Part shown: in pieces, positions 33,687-42,109 of the stretch
Layout: every line of letters begins with the position of its first letter
Position numbering within the stretch: the first letter of the stretch is position 1
NCBI RefSeq assembly: GCF_000768685.1
Contig: NZ_AVPK01000009.1
Coordinates: 1 to 64,000 of the forward strand
Origin: Knoellia subterranea KCTC 19937
GTDB lineage: Bacteria; Actinomycetota; Actinomycetes; Actinomycetales; Dermatophilaceae
Length of the DNA: 64,000 nt
Direction of reading: 5' to 3'
Translations under genes and position numbers: made by a program
The notes under the pieces: generated by a model
What the model was told of the DNA's origin: nothing
What the model saw: only the letters and a program-made list of their open reading frames with translations
Databases searched by the model: none

Positions 33687-34529
33687 ATGGCCACCGCATC
33701 GTCCGCGACCCTCATCACCGTCGCGCCCACCGGCGCCGAGCACGCGAAGGCCGATGTGCCCCAGCTGCCGACCACTCTCGACGAGCTCGTCGAGACCGCG
33801 CGCTCCTGCGAGGCCGCGGGCGCCGCCCTCATCCACCTCCACATCCGCGACCACGAGCACCGGCCCACCCTCGATGGCGGCCACCTCAAGGCAGCGGTCG
33901 ACGCCATCCGCTCCGAGACCGACCTCATCGTCCAGCTGTCGACGGGTGGGTCTGTCCACGATCCCCTCGAGCAGCGGCTCACCGTCCTCGACGCCGAGCC
34001 GGACTCGTGCTCCCTGACGTGCGGCACGACGAACTTCGGCGACGACGTGTTCCTCAATCCGTGGGGCTTCATGTCGGACCTCTACGTCCAGGCCCAGGAG
34101 CGCGAGGTCGTGCCCGAGTTCGAGTTGTTCGAGCTCGGTCACGTGCACGCGCTGCGCCGGCTCATCGACACCCACGGGCTGCCGTTCGGTGGCAAGGTGC
34201 ACGTCGACTTCGTCCTCGGCGTGCCCGGCGCGATGCCCGGCACGGCGGCTGCGCTCATGGCCGGCGTCGCGATGCTGCCCGAGGAGGTCACGTCGTGGTC
34301 GGCCACCGGTATCGGCCGCACCCACCTGCCGGTCCTCGCTGCGGCACTCTCTGCCGGTGGTCACCTGCGCGTCGGCATGGAGGACAACATCGTGTTCGCC
34401 CGCGGTCAGCAGGTGCAGCACAACTCCGAACTCGTGGCCCGCGCCGCCGAGCTCGCGACGACGATGCAGCGCCCGCCGATGTCGACCACCGACGCCCGCG
34501 AACTGCTCGGCATCAAGCCCCGCCGCTGA
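33687..34529 (+). CDS. BKACE family beta-keto acid cleavage enzyme
   Basis: A 280-residue TIM-barrel enzyme of the 3-keto-5-aminohexanoate cleavage (DUF849) family, which splits a beta-keto acid with acetyl-CoA to give a CoA ester and acetoacetate. Zinc-ligand histidines appear in AALIHLHIRDHEH and FELFELGHVHAL; the barrel ends in GGHLRVGMEDNIVF and a GQQVQHNSELV motif. The natural substrate cannot be read from sequence. No pathway partner is adjacent, so it appears to be a stand-alone gene. Confidence 0.85.
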   Translation: MATASSATLITVAPTGAEHAKADVPQLPTTLDELVETARSCEAAGAALIHLHIRDHEHRPTLDGGHLKAAVDAIRSETDLIVQLSTGGSVHDPLEQRLTVLDAEPDSCSLTCGTTNFGDDVFLNPWGFMSDLYVQAQEREVVPEFELFELGHVHALRRLIDTHGLPFGGKVHVDFVLGVPGAMPGTAAALMAGVAMLPEEVTSWSATGIGRTHLPVLAAALSAGGHLRVGMEDNIVFARGQQVQHNSELVARAAELATTMQRPPMSTTDARELLGIKPRR

Positions 34530-34541
34530 GCGAGCCCCGGG

Positions 34542-35045
34542 TCAGACGGGCTGCGCGACCTTCTGCCGAAGGGTGATGTCGTTGCAGGCCGCGCAGGTCT
34601 CCTCGGGGATGACGCCCAGGCGCATGAGCTGACCGAACGCCCAGCAGCCCGCGCAGAACCCGAGCGCCGACTCGAGCAGCGCGAAGACGACGAGCACCGC
34701 GAGCAGCACACTCGCCACGGTCGTCGCCCCGAACCCGAGGGCCGCCACCGCCGCCACGCTGCTCACGACGAGACCGACCGTCTGGGCGAACCGCTTCGGC
34801 GGCCCCGGCACGAGCCGCGCCTCCCCGAACAGCGGCGCGACGACATGCACCGCGAGCCGACCGAGCGGGCTGTAGCGCGGCCCGCCCGCGACGCGCAGCG
34901 CAAACCCCAGCGCGAGAACGGCCGCGAGCCACCACCACTGGGTGAGCAGGGTGAGTCCGGCGAGCAGCACGACGCCGCCCGCCACGGAGCGGGCGGCCTT
35001 TTCGTTGACCGGGTTTGGGAAGGTCAGGAACTCAGCCACAGACAT
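34542..35045 (-). CDS. DUF4395 membrane protein
   Basis: A 167-residue protein with about four helices, starting MSVAEFLTFPNPVNEKAARS and ending with two CxxC-like pairs (FCAGCWAFG and ETCAACNDI). This cysteine pattern and length fit DUF4395, often found near thiosulfate sulfurtransferases or thioredoxins; neither is adjacent here. Function unknown, possibly redox-linked. It is divergent from the XRE regulator. Confidence 0.8.
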   Translation of the reverse strand: MSVAEFLTFPNPVNEKAARSVAGGVVLLAGLTLLTQWWWLAAVLALGFALRVAGGPRYSPLGRLAVHVVAPLFGEARLVPGPPKRFAQTVGLVVSSVAAVAALGFGATTVASVLLAVLVVFALLESALGFCAGCWAFGQLMRLGVIPEETCAACNDITLRQKVAQPV

Positions 35046-35074
35046 AACGAGAGATTATCGCAGTACCAAGCACA

Positions 35075-35098
35075 CGGCATACGCGATCTTGTATGCCG
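35075..35098. repeat. Inverted pair of the GTATGCCG word
   Basis: CGGCATAC (35075-35082) and GTATGCCG (35091-35098) form a perfect 8-bp stem with an 8-base loop in the divergent gap between the DUF4395 and XRE genes. It is the only close inverted pair of this dispersed word seen in the window. Confidence 0.7.
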
Positions 35099-35179
35099 GT
35101 CGCTCGCCGAACGCCGTGTGTTCACCGTCACGCTTGCCCCAGTTTGCATTCTGCTAACTAGAGCAAGCACAATGGATGC

Positions 35180-35548
35180 ATGAGCCGGAACCCGCTGAAC
35201 GACCTCGCCGGACTGGGCGACTACCTGCGTGAGCAGCGTCTGTCGCACCGTCTGTCGCTGCGTCAGCTCTCCGAGCTCGCCGGGATCTCGAACCCCTACC
35301 TTTCGCAGATCGAGCGCGGCCTCAAGCGCCCGAGCGCCGAGATCCTGCAGCAGTTGGCCAAGGGGCTGGAGGTGTCGGCCGAGACGCTCTACGTCAAGGC
35401 CGGGATCCTCGAGCACCACCCCGAGGCCGAAAGCACGACCAGCACCGTCCGGGACGCCATCGCCGCCGACCCGAACCTCACCGATCGTCAGCGAGCAACC
35501 CTCCTCGACATCTATGAGTCCTTCACCGGCGCGGACCCCCAGCGCTGA
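35180..35548 (+). CDS. XRE-family transcriptional regulator
   Basis: A 122-residue protein with an N-terminal helix-turn-helix (LRQLSELAGISNPYLSQIER) and a C-terminal tail of about 50 residues with LTDRQRATLLDIYESF. A homologue lies directly upstream of hbhA in mycobacteria, and the same order is seen here with a 52-bp gap, so control of the HbhA-like gene is likely. Confidence 0.85.
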   Translation: MSRNPLNDLAGLGDYLREQRLSHRLSLRQLSELAGISNPYLSQIERGLKRPSAEILQQLAKGLEVSAETLYVKAGILEHHPEAESTTSTVRDAIAADPNLTDRQRATLLDIYESFTGADPQR

Positions 35549-35600
35549 TCGCACCCCCACCACCTTTCGCAACCAGCACCACCAAACATCAGGAGTGAAC

Positions 35601-36344
35601 ATGGCCACCAAGACCGCCACCCAGACCCCCGCCACCCCGTTCTTCGCCGTCGTCGGCGCCACGGACCTCGCCGTCGAGCGCGCCCGTGAGGCCCGCACCA
35701 CCGCGGACAAGGCCGTTGCCGACGCCCGCGCCCGCGCCGACAAGGCTGTTGCCGACGCCCGCGTCCGCGCCGACAAGACCGTCGCCGACGTCCGCACCGA
35801 GCTCGCCCCCGCCGCCGTGCAGAAGCGCGCCGAGATCGTCCTCGACGACATCAAGGCCCTCCCGACCAAGGCCCTCAATGAGGGTGTCGCCCGCGTCGAC
35901 GCCGTGACGAAGTCCTACGAGGGTCTCGCGACCCGCGGCGAGAAGCTCGTCACCCGCATCAAGAACCAGAAGGCCACCAAGGACCTCGTCGAGCAGGCCG
36001 AGACCACGATCTCCCTCGGCAAGGGTGCCGTCACGACCGCCCGCAAGGCCGTCCTCGACGTCCGCAGCTCGGCCCTGGCCACCTTCACCACCGGCCGCAA
36101 GGAGGCCGTCAAGGTCGCCGAGACCCTCGTCGACACCGTCGAGGACACCACCGAGGTCGCCGCGACCGAGGTCAAGGCTGCCGCGAAGCGCACCCGCACC
36201 GCCGCCAAGCGCACCACCACGACGGCGACGAACGCTGCCAAGCGCACGACCACCTCCGCCAAGGCCACCACCACGTCGGCCCGCAAGACCGCCGCCACCT
36301 CGACCAAGGCCACGAAGAAGGCCGCTGCCAAGGTCGGCGACTGA
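35601..36344 (+). CDS. HbhA-like Lys/Ala-rich surface protein
   Basis: A 247-residue protein with a central coiled-coil (heptads around residues 25-150, DKAVADARARADKAVADAR) and a long C-terminal tail of Lys/Ala/Thr repeats (AAKRTTTTATNAAKRTTTS). The arrangement matches mycobacterial heparin-binding hemagglutinin, where the tail binds sulfated glycans; it could also bind nucleic acids like histone-like tails. AGGAG lies about five bases before the ATG. No signal peptide is seen, as in HbhA. Confidence 0.72.
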   Translation: MATKTATQTPATPFFAVVGATDLAVERAREARTTADKAVADARARADKAVADARVRADKTVADVRTELAPAAVQKRAEIVLDDIKALPTKALNEGVARVDAVTKSYEGLATRGEKLVTRIKNQKATKDLVEQAETTISLGKGAVTTARKAVLDVRSSALATFTTGRKEAVKVAETLVDTVEDTTEVAATEVKAAAKRTRTAAKRTTTTATNAAKRTTTSAKATTTSARKTAATSTKATKKAAAKVGD

Positions 36345-36375
36345 TCACACCCCCCGCGGACCTAGTCTGGAGCGC

Positions 36376-37356
36376 GTGAGCACCCAGACCTTCCGCACCC
36401 CTGCAGTCCTCGAAGCCGCCCCGGTCCTCGCCCACGCGATCCGGGGCGGCTTTGTCGAGTCCGTGCACCGGGCGAGCGTCGCCGTCACCGCCCCCGACGG
36501 CAGCGTCGAGCTCGAGCTCGGCAGCGCGACCGACCCGATCTTCCCGCGCTCGTCGAACAAGCCGATCCAGGCGCTGGCCATGGTGCGCCACGGCCTCGAC
36601 GTCGCGCCCCACCACCTCGCCCTCGTGTGCTCGAGCCACTCGGGTGAGCCGTTCCACCTCGACGCGGCCCGGGAGATCCTCGACGGCGCCGGCCTGACCT
36701 TGCGTGACCTCCAGAACACGCCCGACTTCCCGTACGACGACGCCGCCCGCCTCGACTGGATCCGGGCCGGCCACGACAAGGAGTCGCTGGCGCAGAACTG
36801 CTCGGGCAAGCACGCGGGCATGCTCGCGACGTGCGTCATCAACGGCTGGGACCACACGGCATACCTCGATCGGGACCACCCGCTGCAGCGCGCCTGCGAC
36901 GCGACGCTCGCGGAGCTCGCGGGGGAGTCCGTCGCCGCGGAGGCGGTCGACGGCTGCGGCGCGCCGGTCATGGCCGTCTCGCTCGCGGGTCTGGCGCGTG
37001 CTTTCGGCCGCATCGCGAGTGCCGAGGCGGGCACCGACGAGGCGCGCATTGCCGACGCGATCCGCAGCCACCCGCAATACCTCGGCGGCACCCGCCGCGA
37101 CGTCACCACCTTCATCCGGGAGACTCCCGGAGCGATCGCCAAGGACGGTGCAGAAGCCGTGTATGCCGTGGGGCTGGCCGACGGTCGCGGCATCGCCCTC
37201 AAGGTCGCGGACGGCGGGCAGCGGGCTCGCACGGTGATCCTCGCCGCCGTCCTGCGTCGCCTCGGCGTCGAGACCGGCGCCCTCGAGGCGCTTGAGGACG
37301 CGCCGATCCTCGGTCACGGCGAACCCGTGGGTTCCGTTGTGGCAGTGGGCATCTGA
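36376..37356 (+). CDS. L-asparaginase II family protein
   Basis: A 326-residue member of the asparaginase II (Rhizobium etli AnsA) family, hydrolysing L-Asn to Asp and ammonia. Family motifs are visible: FPRSSNKPIQALAM, CSSHSGEPFH, NCSGKHAGMLATC and VDGCGAPVMAVSL, including the conserved Ser-x-x-Lys pairs and the structural cysteine. GTG 36376 is chosen over the long frame in the hbhA tail. A dtd gene follows after 16 bp. Confidence 0.9.
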   Translation: MSTQTFRTPAVLEAAPVLAHAIRGGFVESVHRASVAVTAPDGSVELELGSATDPIFPRSSNKPIQALAMVRHGLDVAPHHLALVCSSHSGEPFHLDAAREILDGAGLTLRDLQNTPDFPYDDAARLDWIRAGHDKESLAQNCSGKHAGMLATCVINGWDHTAYLDRDHPLQRACDATLAELAGESVAAEAVDGCGAPVMAVSLAGLARAFGRIASAEAGTDEARIADAIRSHPQYLGGTRRDVTTFIRETPGAIAKDGAEAVYAVGLADGRGIALKVADGGQRARTVILAAVLRRLGVETGALEALEDAPILGHGEPVGSVVAVGI

Positions 37357-37372
37357 GCTTCGGAGGAAGCCA

Positions 37373-37807
37373 GTGCGCGCTGTCATCCAGCGGGTCCGGC
37401 GCGCTGCTGTGCGCGTTGAGGATGCCGTCGTCGGGGAGATCACGGACCCCGGGCTCTTCGTCCTTGTCGGTGTGGGGCACGACGACGGCCCGGCCGAGGT
37501 CGAGTTCATCGCCCGCAAGATCGCCGACCTGCGCCTGCTCGACGGCGAGCAGTCCGTCACCGACGCACGCGCGCCCGTGCTCGTCGTCAGTCAGTTCACC
37601 CTGCTCGCCGACACCCGCAAGGGACGGCGCCCGTCGTGGAACGCGGCGGCTCCCGGCGATGTAGCGGAACCCGTTGTGGCACAGGTGGTTTCGGCGCTGC
37701 GCGCTCGGGGTCTCACCGTGGCGACGGGGCAGTTCGGTGCGCACATGGACATCGACCTCGTCGCGGACGGGCCCGTGACGATCGTCGTCGACACCGAGTC
37801 CCCGTAG
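37373..37807 (+). CDS. dtd: D-aminoacyl-tRNA deacylase
   Basis: A 144-residue enzyme that removes D-amino acids wrongly attached to tRNA. It begins MRAVIQRVRRAAVRVEDAVV, has the conserved SQFTLLADTRKGRRPS, and ends with the GAHMDIDLVADGPVTIVVD motif; the usual Gly-cisPro pair is here Gly-Pro in DGPVT. GTG 37373 has GGAGGA nine bases upstream. A neat neighbour for a genome that likely makes D-Asp, though dtd is common in general. Confidence 0.93.
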   Translation: MRAVIQRVRRAAVRVEDAVVGEITDPGLFVLVGVGHDDGPAEVEFIARKIADLRLLDGEQSVTDARAPVLVVSQFTLLADTRKGRRPSWNAAAPGDVAEPVVAQVVSALRARGLTVATGQFGAHMDIDLVADGPVTIVVDTESP

Positions 37808-37817
37808 GCTAGGGGTC

Positions 37818-38147
37818 ATGTTCGGACTCGGCTCAGCCCAGTACTACGTCACCCTGGTGCTCACCATCGCGGCACTCGCCATCGAGGTGTTCGCGTTCAT
37901 CCACGCCGCCCGGACGCGCCCCGACGCCTTCGCGGCGGCGAGCAAGCGCACGAAGAACTTCTGGATGGCCGTGACCGGCGTCGCCGCGCTGCTCGGCTTC
38001 GTCTCGCTCGGCGGGCTCGGGTTCCTCGCAATCATCGGTGTCGTCGCGGCCGGGGTCTACCTCGCCGACGTGAAGCCCGCGGTCGAGTCGGTCCAGGGCC
38101 GGGGCCGCGGCAACAACCTCCACCAGGGACCCTACGGACCCTGGTGA
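37818..38147 (+). CDS. DUF2516 small membrane protein
   Basis: A 109-residue protein with three hydrophobic helices and a Gly/Arg-rich tail (GRGRGNNLHQGPYGPW). It matches the DUF2516 family found next to hbhA in mycobacteria. Function unknown. Its last 16 bases overlap the end of the opposite methyltransferase gene. Confidence 0.82.
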   Translation: MFGLGSAQYYVTLVLTIAALAIEVFAFIHAARTRPDAFAAASKRTKNFWMAVTGVAALLGFVSLGGLGFLAIIGVVAAGVYLADVKPAVESVQGRGRGNNLHQGPYGPW

Positions 38148-38959
38148 CGCAGGCTCCCTGACGCCGGAGCGACTGCGCTCCAGTCGACGGTGAGCTCGCC
38201 GAGTCGCCATCGGCTCGGTCCGTCGAGGAGTGGCCAGCCGCTGTCGCGCATCGCCTGCGCCGTGGCCAGGAACCGTTGTCGCACACCGTATGCCGCGTGC
38301 CCGGCGCTACGTTCCCAGTGCCGATCGAGGTCGGCCAGGTAGCCGTGGACGGCTTCCCCGGGGATGTTGCGGTGGATGAGCGCCTTGGGCAGTCGCTCGG
38401 CAATGACCGAGGGCTGGGCCAGACCGCCTAGGTGCCAGGAGAGGGAGAGGCTGACTGGTCCCGCGTCGGGTTCGACGGCGACCCACGTCGAGAGCCGGCC
38501 GAGTTCGTCGCAGGTGCCGTCGACGAGCAGCCCGTCCGGATTCAGCCGATCGCGGACCGTGGCCCAGGCATCGGCGACCTCCTCCTCGGCGTATTGCCGG
38601 AGCACGTTGAACGCGCGGACCACCGTCGCGCGTCGACCTCCCTCGAGGGGCACCTCGAAGCCGCCACGGCGGAAGGTGAGTCCTGGGCGTTCGAGCGGTC
38701 GACCCGCGGCGACCCGCTCGGGGTCGATCTCGATGCCCACGACCTCGACGTCCGGGCGGACGCGCCGCAGCCGGTCGTGGAGCTCGACCGCCGTGACGGG
38801 AGAGGCGCCGTAGCCGAGGTCGACCACGACAGGAGGTCTCCCCGTGGCTCGGCGCAGTCGCCAGGCCGCAGGACCGGCGAGCCAGCGGTCGCAGCGGCGC
38901 AGGCGGTTGGGGTTCGTCGTACCGCGGGTGATCACCCCGATCGGTTTGCTGCTCGCCAC
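38132..38959 (-). CDS. Class I SAM-dependent methyltransferase
   Basis: A 275-residue protein with a Rossmann-like fold: the motif I region VVVDLGYGASPVTAVELHDRL, an acidic motif II VEVVGIEIDPERV, and a later LNPDGLLVDGTCDELGR. The substrate is unknown. The gene converges with, and overlaps, DUF2516. The sequence around the stops (about 38124-38147) forms an imperfect palindrome (CCAGGG...CCCTGG) that may help terminate both. Confidence 0.75.
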   Translation of the reverse strand: MASSKPIGVITRGTTNPNRLRRCDRWLAGPAAWRLRRATGRPPVVVDLGYGASPVTAVELHDRLRRVRPDVEVVGIEIDPERVAAGRPLERPGLTFRRGGFEVPLEGGRRATVVRAFNVLRQYAEEEVADAWATVRDRLNPDGLLVDGTCDELGRLSTWVAVEPDAGPVSLSLSWHLGGLAQPSVIAERLPKALIHRNIPGEAVHGYLADLDRHWERSAGHAAYGVRQRFLATAQAMRDSGWPLLDGPSRWRLGELTVDWSAVAPASGSLRHQGP

Positions 38960-39070
38960 CCGGCCAGCCTACGAGGCAGTCGAAGCACGCAGCGGGGCCT
39001 TGTTGCGGTCCCTGTGGGTGTGCTGTTTCGACTGACAGCGCCGGTCGGTCGGGAGGATGCTGAGCCCGTG

Positions 39071-41737
39071 ATGCTCGTGGAGCGTGACACGCAGCTCCAG
39101 ACCCTGATGTCCTACCGCGACGAGGCCGCCGACGGCCACGGTCGTGTCGTCTTCGTCTCGGGTGAGGCGGGCATCGGCAAGTCCGCCCTCGTCTCGGCCT
39201 TCGTCGAGGCATCGCGGGGCAGCACCCGGACGGGGATTGCCTATTGCGATGGGTCCGCCACCCCAGGTCCCCTGGCGCCGCTGCGTGAACTGCTGCCCTC
39301 CCTGCCGTCCGGCATCTGGCCCGACGAGGAGGTCCACTCGGCGGCAGGGGCGAACTCGATGTGGCTCACCCCGCTCGGGCCCTCACGGCAGGACCTGTTC
39401 AACCGGTTGTTGGCCGCCCTGCAGGGACCGGCAGGCGATACGAACGAGGGCGACCCGCGTCCGCTGCTCCTCGTCGTGGAGGACATCCACTGGGCCGACC
39501 AGGCCACCCTGGACCTGCTGCTCTTCCTTTCGCGCCGGATCCACACCTGCCGGGCGCTCGTCATTGCGACCTATCGAAGCGACGATCTCGACACCTCGAT
39601 CGGGCTCCGGCTGCTGATGGGGGAGGCCGCCTCGGCGACCGGCAGCAGACGGATGAGCGTGCCACCGCTGACGCCGGGCGCGGTTGAGAAGCTCGCGGAA
39701 CGTGCCCACCACTCAGCGCATGGCGATCTGTACGAACTCACTCAGGGAAACGCGTTCTACGTCACCGAAGTGCTCGCGAGTGGGGCGACGTCCGTTCCGG
39801 AGCAGTGTCGGGACGCGATCCTCGCGCGGATGGCCGTGCTCTCCCCGGCTGCCGTGCAGGCGCTCGAGATCGTCGCGCTCGCTGGTGCCCGGGTCGAGGT
39901 CGACCTGCTCGAGGTGCTGCTCTCCGGCGGCCTGGCAGCTCTCGACGAGGCCCTGGTGCACGGGATGCTCGTCGAGTCGGACGGGCTGATCAGCTTCCGG
40001 CACGAGCTCGCCCGGATCGTCGTCGAGGAGCACGTGACTCCCGGCAAGCGCACCCACCAGCACCTGCACGCCGCACTGGCGTCCCGTGGAGCCGACCCCG
40101 CCCGGTTGGCGGCCCACGCCGACCTCGGCGGGCTGAGCGAGATGGCGGTGGAGCACGCGACCGCCGCAGCCCACAACGCCTCCGCGTTGGGCGCGCACCG
40201 TGAGGCGGTGCGCCAGTTCCAGCGCGCCCTGCGGCACGCGGATCGAGTGCCCCACCTCGTGGGCGACGCCGCCCGGGCCGACCTGTTCTGGTCGCTCGGC
40301 TACGGGCTCTACATGACCGGGCGCACGGGCGAGGCGGCCGACGCCGTGGTGTCGGCGCGGGAGATCTGGGAACGGCTCGGGAGCGCGGTGCGCGTCGGCG
40401 ATGCGTGGCGCTGCCTCTCCCGGCTTCTGTGGTTCGAGGGCCACAACGGAGAGGCGAACGACGCCGCTCGGACGGCTCTGTCGGTCCTCGAGCGGGTCGA
40501 CGGTCCGACGACGCCTCAGCTCGCCTATGCCTACGGCAACATGACGCAGCTCGTCATGCTGACGTCCGACGGTGAGGCGACGCGTCGGTGGGGTGCCCGG
40601 ACCCTTGAGCTCATCGAAGACCTCGTCGACGATCCTGCCCACACTGAACTGCGATCCCACGCGCTGACGAGCCTGGGCACGATGGAAGTCGTCGAGGGGG
40701 ACGCACCCCGGGGCATCGCCCTGCTCGAGGAGGGTCTCTCCATGGCCCGCCTCGCCGACCTCCACGAGCACGCAGCCCGGGCCTACGTGAACCTCACGGC
40801 GACAGCCCTCTCCCAGCGCCGTCTGGCCGACGCGCGCCGCCACATCACCGAGGGGCTCGAATACTGCACCGAACGAGACCTCGACTCGTGGACCCACACC
40901 CTGCTCGAGGCGGAGGCCGACCTCCTCCTCTTCGAGGGCGACCTGGCTGGGACCGAGAGTCGCGCCCGCTCGCTCCTCGACCGGCCGTCGCTCCCACGGC
41001 TCCACGCCTTTGCGCCGTTGCTCCTCCTGTCGTCCGTGGCTGGCCGCCGCGGCGACGAGGACCCGGCCCCGCACGTCGAGCGAGCCCGGTCGCTGGCCGA
41101 GGAGACCGGCGAGATGCAGCGGATCGCGCCGGTCACTCAGGTGCGCTGCGAATTGGCGTGGCTGGCAGGAAGGGACGACGAGGCATCGGCGCTCGCGCTC
41201 GAGCAAGTTGAGCTCGTCGAGACGGCGGACTGTCGCTGGAACCGTGGCGCCGTCCTGCGCTGGCTCGCGCCCGCGGACCGGGCGGCGATGCATCGCGAAG
41301 TGGCGCCGCCGTTCGCAGCAGAGCTCGAGGGTCGTTGGCGTGACGCCGCGGACCTCTGGCGAGAGATCGGCTGCCCCTTCGACGAAGCGCTGGCGTTGGC
41401 CCGCAGCGGGGAGCCAGACCTCCTTGTCGAGGCCTGCGGGATCTATGAACGACTCGGTGCGTATGCCGGTGTGTCCCGTTGCCGGGACGACCTGCGGCGC
41501 CGCGGTCGTCCCGTCCCTCGGTCCCCGCGGTCGAGCACTCTCGCCCACCCGCAGGGCCTCACGGCGCGAGAGGCCGAGGTGGCCGAGCTGTTGCGAATGG
41601 GCCTGTCGGACAACGAAATTGCCGATCACCTCACGATCTCGAAGCGGACGGCGGAGCACCACGTCTCCTCGATCCTCACCAAGCTCGGCGTGTCGTCCCG
41701 ACGCGCGCTGGTCGATCGGCCCGTGGCCCAGTCCTGA
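39071..41737 (+). CDS. Large ATP-binding LuxR-family (LAL) regulator
   Basis: An 888-residue MalT/LAL-type regulator. The Walker A is GEAGIGKSAL (from Gly31) and Walker B LLLVVEDIHWADQATLDLLL; a long TPR-like helical middle follows, then a C-terminal LuxR helix-turn-helix (LTAREAEVAELLRMGLSDNEIADHL...SKRTAEHHVSSI). Such regulators sense ligands and activate nearby genes. ATG 39071 is chosen because the family starts at once with VERDTQL; the frame extends falsely to 38432. The DUF4242 gene and a secreted protein follow downstream, likely targets. Confidence 0.92.
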   Translation: MLVERDTQLQTLMSYRDEAADGHGRVVFVSGEAGIGKSALVSAFVEASRGSTRTGIAYCDGSATPGPLAPLRELLPSLPSGIWPDEEVHSAAGANSMWLTPLGPSRQDLFNRLLAALQGPAGDTNEGDPRPLLLVVEDIHWADQATLDLLLFLSRRIHTCRALVIATYRSDDLDTSIGLRLLMGEAASATGSRRMSVPPLTPGAVEKLAERAHHSAHGDLYELTQGNAFYVTEVLASGATSVPEQCRDAILARMAVLSPAAVQALEIVALAGARVEVDLLEVLLSGGLAALDEALVHGMLVESDGLISFRHELARIVVEEHVTPGKRTHQHLHAALASRGADPARLAAHADLGGLSEMAVEHATAAAHNASALGAHREAVRQFQRALRHADRVPHLVGDAARADLFWSLGYGLYMTGRTGEAADAVVSAREIWERLGSAVRVGDAWRCLSRLLWFEGHNGEANDAARTALSVLERVDGPTTPQLAYAYGNMTQLVMLTSDGEATRRWGARTLELIEDLVDDPAHTELRSHALTSLGTMEVVEGDAPRGIALLEEGLSMARLADLHEHAARAYVNLTATALSQRRLADARRHITEGLEYCTERDLDSWTHTLLEAEADLLLFEGDLAGTESRARSLLDRPSLPRLHAFAPLLLLSSVAGRRGDEDPAPHVERARSLAEETGEMQRIAPVTQVRCELAWLAGRDDEASALALEQVELVETADCRWNRGAVLRWLAPADRAAMHREVAPPFAAELEGRWRDAADLWREIGCPFDEALALARSGEPDLLVEACGIYERLGAYAGVSRCRDDLRRRGRPVPRSPRSSTLAHPQGLTAREAEVAELLRMGLSDNEIADHLTISKRTAEHHVSSILTKLGVSSRRALVDRPVAQS

Positions 41738-41742
41738 TCCCG

Positions 41743-41777
41743 ACGTGGGTACCCACCCAGCCCAAGATGGGTACTCA
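41743..41777 (+). promoter_or_regulatory. Palindromic operator candidate after the LAL gene
   Basis: GTGGGTACCCAC (41743-41754) is a perfect 12-bp palindrome, and 25 bases later TGGGTACTCA (41768-41777) repeats most of it. The pair lies in the gap before the DUF4242 gene and could be where the adjacent LuxR-type regulator binds. Confidence 0.4.
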
Positions 41778-41856
41778 GCCCCCTGACCGGCATACCCCTG
41801 TTCTCGTGACGCTGGACCCGTCAACCAGCCGCACCACTCCCGAAAAGGACAGGCCA

Positions 41857-42108
41857 ATGCCACTCTTCATGGACGTCCACAGCCTCGGTGACGGGGTCAC
41901 GATGGACGACGTCGCCAAGGCCCACGCCGCGGATCTCGCCACTCAGGGCGAGCACGACGTCAACTACCTCCGCTACTGGGTCGACGAGCAGGCGGGTCAG
42001 ATCTTCTGCCTGGTCGAGGCCCCCAACGCGGAGGCCGCCAACACCGTCCACCGCGATGCCCACGGCCTCGTCGCGGACCGCATCTTCGCCGTGCAGGAGG
42101 GCAGCTGA
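41857..42108 (+). CDS. DUF4242 (SCO4226-like, nickel-binding) small protein
   Basis: An 83-residue ferredoxin-like small protein starting MPLFMDVHSLGDGVTMDDVA, with the family's FCLVEAPNAEAANTVHRDAHG motif. The Streptomyces homologue SCO4226 binds nickel. The His and Cys residues present (VHS, FCLVEAP, VHRDAHG) are compatible with metal binding. It is directly followed by a secreted protein gene (1 bp between stop and start) and preceded by the LAL regulator. Confidence 0.8.
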   Translation: MPLFMDVHSLGDGVTMDDVAKAHAADLATQGEHDVNYLRYWVDEQAGQIFCLVEAPNAEAANTVHRDAHGLVADRIFAVQEGS

Positions 42109-42109
42109 G

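Noticed and set aside
38432-39070. N-terminal extension of the LAL regulator to 1101 residues
   Set aside because: The extension is antisense to the methyltransferase gene and has no domain; the regulator family begins at VERDTQL.
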